From CAYVQE01 sp964633205 (lineage in GTDB: Bacteria; Myxococcota; B64-G9), in NCBI GenBank assembly GCA_964633205.1, contig CAZWFN010000172.1, positions 1 to 12,262 on the forward strand: a stretch of 12,262 nucleotides of DNA, read 5' to 3'. The number at the start of each line of letters is the position of its first letter. Within the stretch, counting starts at the first letter, position 1. This document shows positions 1-5,655 of this stretch, in pieces. Below the pieces are notes generated by a model. The model saw nothing but the letters and a program-made list of their open reading frames with translations, did not search any database and was not told where the DNA came from. A program made the translations under genes and the position numbers.

Positions 1-71
1 CCGGCCGCCGTCTACCCTTCGGGCCCAGCTCCGGTCTTTGACAGCCCGGGGTTGGGGTGGTAGTTGCGGGG

Positions 72-87
72 CGAACGAGGAGGTTCG
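72..87 (+). promoter_or_regulatory. Shine-Dalgarno held in a hairpin loop
   Basis: CGAAC (72-76) and GTTCG (83-87) are perfect complements that enclose GAGGAG, the core ribosome-binding site of the metallopeptidase gene, as a six-base loop. The hairpin ends two bases before the ATG. It is seen directly; any effect on translation is inference. Confidence 0.3.
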
Positions 88-89
88 AC

Positions 90-2180
90 ATGATGCGTGG
101 ATTTTCGATCGCTTGTAGCGCGTTGTTGCTGCTCGGTGGCGCGGCGCTGGCCGCGGCCGGGCAGGTTGCGGATGAGAAGAAACGGGACCAGACGCCGGAC
201 GCGGCGGGAGGGGCCGAGATGGAGGCCGAGCGGTTCTTGAGCCAGGCGGAGGTGATGGGCGCCATCGGCCAGGTCAAGGCCGAGGTGGGCGGCGGCCACG
301 ACGCGCGCATCGAGGCCGGGGTGCGCCAGGCCGCCCGGCTGTGGCGGGCCGAAGACGGCGACGCGGCCGCCTTCGCCGCCTTCTGCAAGGAGTATTTCGC
401 CACCGGCGAAGCGCGCGATGCCCTGTTCCAGCGTTGGCAGGCCAAGTCCGAGGCCATCGCCGGCCACTTCAACTCGCTCAGCTTGCAGCTGCGCCTGGAG
501 ATGGACGAGGCCCGCGGCGAGCTGCAGCCGATCGACATGCTGTTCGCCAAGTGGAACCCGGCGGCGCACGTGACCGACGACCTGTTCGCCAACAAGCTGG
601 CCTTCGCCGCCCTGCTCAACTTCCCGGTGCCGCCGCTGGAGCGCATGCTGGCCGAAGGCGGCGACTGGAGCCGGCGCCAGTGGGCCGAGGCGCGGGCGGC
701 CCGCGGCGTGGTCCACCGGGTGCCGGCCGCGGTGCAGCAGCAGCTCAGCGAGGCCTACACCGCGGCCGAGAACTACATCGCCAACTACAACGTCTGCATG
801 GACCACGTGGTCGACGCCGAGGGCCGGCCCATGTTCCGCGAGGGCCTGAAGCTGATCGCCCACTGGGGCCTGCGCGACGAGCTCAAGGCGCTGTACTCGG
901 ATCCGGCCAACCAGGCGAAGCAGGAGATGATCCAGACCATCATGGATCGCATCATCCACCAGCAGATCCCGGAGCAGGTGATCGACCACTGCGAAGGCAT
1001 GTGGGACCCGGTGGCCAATACGGTCGACGGCCAGAAAGTCAGCCGCGAGCCGGATACCCGCTTCGCCCAGCTGCTGGAGGTCTTCCGCGCCGAGCAGCTC
1101 GAGGACGCCCACACCCCGGACGCGCCCAGCCACATCCAGCGCCGCTTTCGGCTGGGCCGCGAGATCCCCGAGGCCGAGGTGGAGAAGCTGCTGGTGTCGG
1201 TGCTCGAAGCGCCGGTGGGCAAGCGGGTGGCCGGGCTGATCGCCGAGCGGCTGGGCCGGCCGCTGCAGCCGTTCGACATCTGGTACGACGGCTTCAAGGC
1301 CCGCGGCCAGATGGACGAGCGCGAGCTGGATCGCAAGGTGGCCGAGCGCTACCCCAGCGTGGCCGATTTCGACGCGGCCATCCCGGACATCCTGACGCGG
1401 CTGGGCTTCGACGCCGACACGGCCGGCTTTCTGGCCGAGCGCATCGAGGTCGACCCGGCCCGCGGCGCCGGCCACGCCTGGGGCCCCAAGATGCGCGGCG
1501 AGAAGGCCCACCTGCGCACCCGGGTGCCCGAGGACGGCATGAACTACAAGGGCTTCAACATCGCGATGCACGAGCTGGGCCACAACGTGGAGCAGGTCTT
1601 CAGCCTGTACCGGGTGGATCACAGCCTGCTCGAGGGCGTGCCCAACACCGCCTTCACCGAGGGCTTCGCCTTCGTCTTCCAGGCCCGCGACCTCGACGTG
1701 CTGGGCCTGGCCGAGCACAGCCCGCGCCGGGCGGCGCTGGAGGTGCTGGACGACTTCTGGATGACCCGCGAGATCGCCGGGGTGGGCCTGGTCGATATGC
1801 GCGTCTGGCGCTGGCTCTACGAACACCCCGAGGCCGACGCGGCCGCGCTGCGCCAGGCGGTGGTGCGCATCGCCAAGCAGGTCTGGAACGAGTACTACGC
1901 CGAGGCCTTCGGCGTGGCCGACAGCCCCATCCTGGCCATCTACTCGCACATGATCGCCTACGGGCTGTACCTGCCCGACTACCCGATCGGGCACATCATC
2001 GCTTTCCAGATCGAGGACTACTTCAAGGACCACCCGCTGGGCGAGCACATGGAGCGCATGTGCGCCCAGGGCCGGCTGACGCCTGACGCCTGGATGCAGG
2101 GCGCGGTGGGCGCGCCGATCTCGACCGCACCCCTGCTCGCGGCCACGGCTGCGGCGCTGGAGCTGATCACGAAGGAGTGA
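90..2180 (+). CDS. exported zinc metallopeptidase, M3-like (HEXXH...E gluzincin)
   Basis: A 696-residue protein, probably an exported zinc-dependent peptidase acting in the periplasm or outside the cell. Residues 1-25 form a signal peptide: an early Arg, a Leu/Ala-rich core and an Ala-X-Ala end. H494-E-L-G-H498 is the zinc-binding HEXXH motif, with E495 as catalytic base. E524 in TEGFAF, 26 residues after the second His, is the likely third ligand; this spacing is close to that of thimet oligopeptidase/PepF (M3) enzymes. A C-terminal stretch near Y631-P-I-G-H635 could supply the Tyr/His substrate-binding residues M3 enzymes carry there. The N-terminal half is helical and has no motif I recognise. 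The start is ATG 90, with GAGGAGG at 77-83; a second ATG follows at once at 93. The gene seems monocistronic and ends in a terminator shared with the convergent gene. The metallopeptidase call is firm; the M3 family assignment is less so. Confidence 0.85.
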   Translation: MMRGFSIACSALLLLGGAALAAAGQVADEKKRDQTPDAAGGAEMEAERFLSQAEVMGAIGQVKAEVGGGHDARIEAGVRQAARLWRAEDGDAAAFAAFCKEYFATGEARDALFQRWQAKSEAIAGHFNSLSLQLRLEMDEARGELQPIDMLFAKWNPAAHVTDDLFANKLAFAALLNFPVPPLERMLAEGGDWSRRQWAEARAARGVVHRVPAAVQQQLSEAYTAAENYIANYNVCMDHVVDAEGRPMFREGLKLIAHWGLRDELKALYSDPANQAKQEMIQTIMDRIIHQQIPEQVIDHCEGMWDPVANTVDGQKVSREPDTRFAQLLEVFRAEQLEDAHTPDAPSHIQRRFRLGREIPEAEVEKLLVSVLEAPVGKRVAGLIAERLGRPLQPFDIWYDGFKARGQMDERELDRKVAERYPSVADFDAAIPDILTRLGFDADTAGFLAERIEVDPARGAGHAWGPKMRGEKAHLRTRVPEDGMNYKGFNIAMHELGHNVEQVFSLYRVDHSLLEGVPNTAFTEGFAFVFQARDLDVLGLAEHSPRRAALEVLDDFWMTREIAGVGLVDMRVWRWLYEHPEADAAALRQAVVRIAKQVWNEYYAEAFGVADSPILAIYSHMIAYGLYLPDYPIGHIIAFQIEDYFKDHPLGEHMERMCAQGRLTPDAWMQGAVGAPISTAPLLAATAAALELITKE

Positions 2181-2200
2181 TCAGCCGGCTTCTTTTTTTT
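2162..2200 (+). terminator. Rho-independent terminator overlapping two convergent stop codons
   Basis: GCTGATCAC (2162-2170) pairs perfectly with GTGATCAGC (2177-2185) around the loop GAAGGA, giving a 9-bp stem. After five bases comes a T tract (TCTTTTTTTT, 2191-2200). For plus-strand transcripts this is a standard intrinsic terminator. The metallopeptidase stop TGA (2178-2180) and the stop of the minus-strand gene (2181-2183 read in reverse) both lie in the 3' arm. On the minus strand the hairpin also follows its gene's stop but has no U tract, so it should work best in the plus direction. Confidence 0.8.
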
Positions 2201-3218
2201 CCTTTTCCGGCTCGGGGTACAACAGCGACCAGGACAGGGTCAGCAGCAGGTTGTTCTGCATCTGGGTCTTGTCGATCAGCTGCGGCACCCGCACCAGCCG
2301 GAACAGATAGTCGAGCGACATCCACTCGAAGATCTTGAATCTCAACCCGGCGTTGAGCTCGACATTGGTCAGCTCGCCGGCGTTGCGATCATCGCCGGCG
2401 CGCAGGTCGTTGACCAGGGGCACCAGCACCTCGAGTCCGATGTTGTAGACGATGCGTTTTTCGTAGAAGTCGCCGGTCAGCGCCAGGGCGCCCTCGACGC
2501 CGGCCTGGTTGAACGAGTCCAGCTCGATCACGTCCAGCGCCTCGGTGGCCGCGTCGTCGTTCAGGGCGTACTGGTCCTCGGCCAGCAGGTGCAGCCCGCC
2601 GAAGCCCAGCCGGATCTCCACGTTCAACCAGCGCTCGGCGTAGGGGGTGGCGAAGAAGCCGGCCGACTCGCGCAGCTGCAGCGGGGCGAAGCCGTCGGTC
2701 AGGCGGAACTCGCGCGCGGTGCGGAAGGACTCGCTGCCGTCCAGGGCCACGATGCGCCAGCGCACGAAATCGGGCTGTTTGGCGAAGCCCTCCAGCAGGT
2801 TGGTGTCGAGGCCGAAGCGCACGTAGGGGCCCAGCCAGTCGAGCAGGTCGTAGAGATAGAGCGTCTCGAACTTGAAGATGTCGGTCGACTTGACGAGCTC
2901 GTCGAGCACCGGGGTGCGGGTGAAGGTCTCGTTGATGTCCAGGTTGGCCCGGAACTGGTGATCGCCCGAACGGTACTTGGTCTTGGCCTTGATCTGCGCG
3001 CCGACCGTCAGCGACATGCCCTCGGGCTGGCCGACCACGTCGCGGTTGTCGGTCAGGCTGAGGCTGGCGCCCGGGGTGAACAGCACCTCCCAGCCGTCCT
3101 TCTTCTTGACCTCTTTGGCCTTCTCGTCGCCGACCAGCGCGCCCATCTCCTCGGCGCCGGCGTTGCCGGTGAACACAGACAGGGCGGCCAGAACGGCGCC
3201 GGTGATAAACGTGCGCAT
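2181..3218 (-). CDS. exported, putative outer-membrane beta-barrel protein of unknown function
   Basis: A 345-residue protein. The start is the ATG at 3218-3216, with AGGAGG seven bases upstream; an in-frame upstream ATG at 3338 would put 40 unlikely residues ahead of a clean signal peptide. Residues 1-22 (start MRTFITGAVLAAL, end AGA) look like a type I signal peptide. The mature protein has short alternating hydrophobic/polar stretches rich in Leu, Phe, Tyr and Arg, separated by Asp/Asn/Gly turns (for example VRFGLDTNLL and LRFKIFEWMSLDYLFRLV), as in outer-membrane strands. It lacks the usual terminal Phe and ends in a charged Lys/Glu-rich tail. It somewhat recalls DUF3078-type proteins, but I cannot confirm a family. 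It is transcribed from its own promoter at about 3309-3338 and converges on the metallopeptidase gene with no spacer. Confidence 0.8.
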   Translation of the reverse strand: MRTFITGAVLAALSVFTGNAGAEEMGALVGDEKAKEVKKKDGWEVLFTPGASLSLTDNRDVVGQPEGMSLTVGAQIKAKTKYRSGDHQFRANLDINETFTRTPVLDELVKSTDIFKFETLYLYDLLDWLGPYVRFGLDTNLLEGFAKQPDFVRWRIVALDGSESFRTAREFRLTDGFAPLQLRESAGFFATPYAERWLNVEIRLGFGGLHLLAEDQYALNDDAATEALDVIELDSFNQAGVEGALALTGDFYEKRIVYNIGLEVLVPLVNDLRAGDDRNAGELTNVELNAGLRFKIFEWMSLDYLFRLVRVPQLIDKTQMQNNLLLTLSWSLLYPEPEKEKKEAG

Positions 3219-3308
3219 GTCGCTTCCTCCTCGCTGGATTGCGGGCACGCATCCCCCGCGCATCCTCTGTTGGCTGACCTGCTGCGCTGCTCGGCAGCTC
3301 GATGATCG

Positions 3309-3338
3309 ATAAGATGGGTTATATGGCCCTTTTGTCAA
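3309..3338 (-). promoter_or_regulatory. sigma70-type promoter for the minus-strand beta-barrel gene
   Basis: Read on the minus strand, a perfect -35 TTGACA (3338-3333) is followed by an 18-bp spacer and the -10-like hexamer TCTTAT (3314-3309, four of six consensus bases). Transcription would start near 3302, giving a leader of about 85 nt to the ATG at 3218. The -10 is imperfect and the spacer one base long. Confidence 0.5.
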
Positions 3339-3549
3339 CGCTGCTGGCGGCCGGCAACCCCGCGCCGCGGCCGGCGGAGGCCGGATTCGGGACGTTCGCT
3401 GCAGTTTCTTGATTGAAAATTTTTATAGGCTCCATCGGGCATACCGATACCGCGGCGATTAAGGCTAAATAAAACGGTGCGGTGTGCCGGGTGTAGGTCC
3501 GGGCTGGACGGTGAAGCGGCAGATGGCCGATCCGGGTGCCGGGCGGCTG
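3339..3549. other. intergenic region between divergent genes, no gene found
   Basis: The gap from 3219 to 3608 is the longest in the window. Beyond the two promoters listed separately, it contains an AT-rich island (about 3405-3430, including GAAAATTTTTATA) and a second lower-GC patch (about 3458-3475) in otherwise GC-rich DNA. GGTGTGCCG occurs near 3483 and again near 3601, and GCATACCG at 3439 and 3560. A 90-codon minus-strand reading frame (3319-3591) has no ribosome-binding site or recognisable motif and is not called. I recognise no riboswitch or tRNA. Confidence 0.5.
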
Positions 3550-3578
3550 TTGACGGTCCGCATACCGCGTGCTAAATC
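3550..3578 (+). promoter_or_regulatory. candidate promoter of the Hdr/fumarate reductase operon
   Basis: TTGACG (3550-3555, five of six matches to the -35 consensus), a 17-bp spacer and TAAATC (3573-3578), preceded by TG at 3570-3571 as in an extended -10. Transcription would start near 3585, about 24 nt before the GTG start. The -10 is weak (three of six), so an activator or another sigma factor may be involved. The AT-rich block at 3409-3430 could hold a further promoter. Confidence 0.35.
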
Positions 3579-3608
3579 CGCGGCGAATCATCCAAGCAGG
3601 GGTGTGCC

Positions 3609-4010
3609 GTGCTGAAGATCAAGCCCAGCGCCGAAGCGAAACGCGATTTGAAACGGGCCGAAGAGCTGTCCGAGCAGGCGATCTCGCTGTGCATGCAGTG
3701 CGGTACCTGCTCGGCCTCGTGCCCCAACACCGCCGAGATGGATCTGATGCCCCGGGCGGTGATGCACCTGGCCCAGATCGGCCGCATGGATCGCGTGCTG
3801 GAGTCGGGCACCATCTGGACCTGCTCGTCGTGCCTGCAGTGTACGGTGCGCTGCCCGCGGGGCATCGACCTGGCCCGGGTGATGGAGGCGTTGCGGGCGC
3901 TGAAGCTGCGCCGCCGCCAGGGCCGGCTGGCGCCGGCCGACGTGCACCCGGCCTGCGCCGATGCGCCGCCGGTGCTGCTGATCAGCGCCATGCGCAAGCT
4001 GACCGGCTGA
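3609..4010 (+). CDS. HdrC-like subunit with two 4Fe-4S clusters
   Basis: A 133-residue, probably cytoplasmic electron-transfer protein. Two ferredoxin motifs are complete: C28-x2-C31-x2-C34-x3-C38-P and C72-x2-C75-x2-C78-x3-C82-P, 33 residues apart. This is the arrangement of heterodisulfide reductase subunit C and of the matching domain in GlpC and thiol:fumarate reductase B. After residue 85 there is a short basic tail with no further motif. The start is GTG 3609, supported by AGGGG at 3598-3602, six bases upstream; no ATG lies suitably before the first cysteine. It is the first gene of a four-gene operon, 24 bp ahead of the HdrB-like gene. HdrC normally passes electrons to HdrB, so the pair is likely one module. 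The partner substrate is not known from sequence. Confidence 0.88.
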   Translation: MLKIKPSAEAKRDLKRAEELSEQAISLCMQCGTCSASCPNTAEMDLMPRAVMHLAQIGRMDRVLESGTIWTCSSCLQCTVRCPRGIDLARVMEALRALKLRRRQGRLAPADVHPACADAPPVLLISAMRKLTG

Positions 4011-4034
4011 GGCGCCGAGAAAGGACCGCCCGGA

Positions 4035-4904
4035 ATGAGCGTTCTGTACCTGCCCGGCTGTACGCTCAAGAACAAGGCTGCCAACTTCGATCGCTCCTTC
4101 AGCGCCGCCATGGACAAGCTGGACGTGGACATGCGCGAGCTCGAACGCTGGAACTGCTGCGGCACGGTGTTCTCCATGACCGGCGACGATCTGATGCAGC
4201 AGCTGGCGCCGGTGCGCAACCTGCTGCGGGCCGAGCAGCAGGGCGAAGGCCCGCTGCTGGTGCCGTGCTCGATGTGCTACAACACGCTGGCGCGCGCCAG
4301 GCGCTTCGTGGCCGCCGATCCGGAGCGCAAGCGCAAGATCAACGATTTCATGTACGACGAGGAAGGGGACTACGCCGGCCGGATGGAGGTGGTCCATCCG
4401 CTGGCCTACCTGCGCGACGCGGTCGGTTGGGAGGCGCTGCGCCAACGGGTGACCCGCCCGCTGACCGGGCTGCGGGTAGGGGCCTACTACGGCTGTCTGC
4501 TGATGCGGCCCGATGAGGTGGCCATCGACGACGTGGCCCGGCCGCGGGTGTTCGGCGAGCTGCTGCAGGCCATCGGCGCCGAGCCGGTGGACTTCGCGCT
4601 GCAGCACGAATGCTGCGGCTCCTACCAGACCCTGACCAAGCTGGCCGTGGTCACCGAGCGCACCTGGCGTCTGCTGCAATCGGCCCGGGCCGCCGGGGCC
4701 GAGTCTCTGGTGACCAGCTGCCCGCTGTGCGCCTACAACCTGGATCAGATGCAGCGCGAGGCGGTCAAGCAGCATCCCGACATGCAGCGCATGCCGGTGT
4801 TCTACTTCAGCGAGCTGTTGGCGCTGGCGCTGGGCGTGGCCTGGGAGGCCGACTGGAGCGGCCAGCACGAGGTGGATCCGGCCCCCATGCTGCAAGGTCT
4901 TTAG
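4035..4904 (+). CDS. HdrB/SdhE-like subunit with two CCG domains
   Basis: A 289-residue member of the heterodisulfide reductase B / SdhE family. The first CCG motif is C9-x31-C41C42-x35-C78-x2-C81; the second is C154-x38-C193C194-x34-C229-x2-C232. All ten cysteines are present, so both sites could bind metal. In characterised HdrB both CCG motifs hold non-cubane 4Fe-4S clusters that cleave the CoM-S-S-CoB disulfide; in other family members one site binds zinc. Here the subunit is the likely terminal donor or acceptor site, exchanging electrons with a disulfide or a quinone. The start is ATG 4035, with AAGGA at 4021-4025. There are no membrane segments. It sits between the HdrC-like gene and the 2Fe-2S subunit gene, as expected for a fumarate reductase of the thiol- or methylmenaquinol-linked type. 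The family call is firm; the substrate is unknown. Confidence 0.9.
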   Translation: MSVLYLPGCTLKNKAANFDRSFSAAMDKLDVDMRELERWNCCGTVFSMTGDDLMQQLAPVRNLLRAEQQGEGPLLVPCSMCYNTLARARRFVAADPERKRKINDFMYDEEGDYAGRMEVVHPLAYLRDAVGWEALRQRVTRPLTGLRVGAYYGCLLMRPDEVAIDDVARPRVFGELLQAIGAEPVDFALQHECCGSYQTLTKLAVVTERTWRLLQSARAAGAESLVTSCPLCAYNLDQMQREAVKQHPDMQRMPVFYFSELLALALGVAWEADWSGQHEVDPAPMLQGL

Positions 4905-4949
4905 CGTGACGAACATCTACCGCTTTCCAGTCTAGAGGGACGTGAACAC

Positions 4950-5636
4950 ATGGCGACCGAACCGAAGATGGTGACGATCGTGGTCATGGGCGAGGCCTAT
5001 GAGGTGCCCGAGGGCGCGACCATCATGGGGGCGCTGGAGTACGCCGGTTTCCAGCTGACCACCGGGGTGGGCTGCCGCGAGGGCTACTGCGGCGCCTGCG
5101 GCACGCTCTACCGCGAGAAGGGCGATTACAAGCTCAAGGGCGGGCTGGCCTGCCAGACCGTGGTCAGCGACGGCATGCACCTGGCCCAGATCCCCTTCGT
5201 GCCCGAGGAGAAGCCGACCTACGACCTGACCGAGCTCGCGCCGGACGTCGAGACGCTGCAGCGCATCGTGCCCGAGGTCTTCCGCTGCCTGGCCTGCAAC
5301 ACCTGCTCCAAGGTCTGCCCGCAGGACATCCCGGTGATGGACTACGTGCAGGCGCTGATCCGCGGCGACATCGCCACCGCGGCCGACATCTCCTTCGACT
5401 GCCTGCGCTGCGGGCTGTGCGCGCTGCGCTGCCCGGCCGAGGTGGTGCAGTACAACGCCGGCATCCTGGCCCGCCGGCTCTACGGCCGCTACCTGGCCAA
5501 GCCGGCCGTGCTGCTGGATGCGCGGGTGGCCGAGATCGAGGCCGGCCAGTACGACGAGCAGCTCGGCGAGCTCAAACAGATGGATCGCGACAAGCTCAAG
5601 CAGCGCTACTACGAGCGCGACATCCGCACCAAGTAG
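4950..5636 (+). CDS. SdhB/FrdB/TfrB-like iron-sulfur subunit (2Fe-2S plus two 4Fe-4S)
   Basis: A 228-residue electron-transfer subunit. The N-terminal plant-type ferredoxin domain (about 1-95) has 2Fe-2S ligands C42, C47, C50 and C68. The C-terminal part has C113-x2-C116-x2-C119-x3-C123-P and C151-x2-C154-x2-C157-x3-C161-P, both typical 4Fe-4S sites. Ordinary SdhB/FrdB instead carries one 3Fe-4S site next to the quinone, a longer linker between the cluster motifs and 11 residues before the fourth 2Fe-2S cysteine (17 here). Residues 163-228 form a charged helical tail. The start is ATG 4950, with AGAGGGA at 4934-4940. The gene follows the HdrB-like gene by 45 bp and precedes the flavoprotein gene by 19 bp. 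Its likely role is to wire the flavin to the Hdr-like subunits. Without the flavoprotein next door one could call it only a ferredoxin-like protein. Confidence 0.85.
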   Translation: MATEPKMVTIVVMGEAYEVPEGATIMGALEYAGFQLTTGVGCREGYCGACGTLYREKGDYKLKGGLACQTVVSDGMHLAQIPFVPEEKPTYDLTELAPDVETLQRIVPEVFRCLACNTCSKVCPQDIPVMDYVQALIRGDIATAADISFDCLRCGLCALRCPAEVVQYNAGILARRLYGRYLAKPAVLLDARVAEIEAGQYDEQLGELKQMDRDKLKQRYYERDIRTK

Positions 5637-5655
5637 GCACCCGGAGGGAGCCCCC

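Noticed and set aside
38..66. Perfect TTGACA with a 17-bp spacer upstream of the first gene
   Set aside because: The hexamer in the -10 position (TAGTTG) matches only two bases of consensus, and the implied start would leave just a few bases before the Shine-Dalgarno. The real promoter may lie outside the window.
12..2048. 678-codon open frame on the minus strand
   Set aside because: Shadow of the metallopeptidase gene. Its composition is a low-complexity mix of His, Leu, Gly and Ala typical of antisense frames in GC-rich genes; it has no motif, and the plus-strand protein has a signal peptide and zinc site.
3319..3591. 90-codon minus-strand frame in the large intergenic region
   Set aside because: No Shine-Dalgarno, no motif, overlaps both promoter candidates; composition does not look coding.
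3588..4916. 442-codon minus-strand frame across the HdrC/HdrB-like genes
   Set aside because: It spans two real plus-strand genes with complete cysteine motifs; composition is typical of an antisense artefact.
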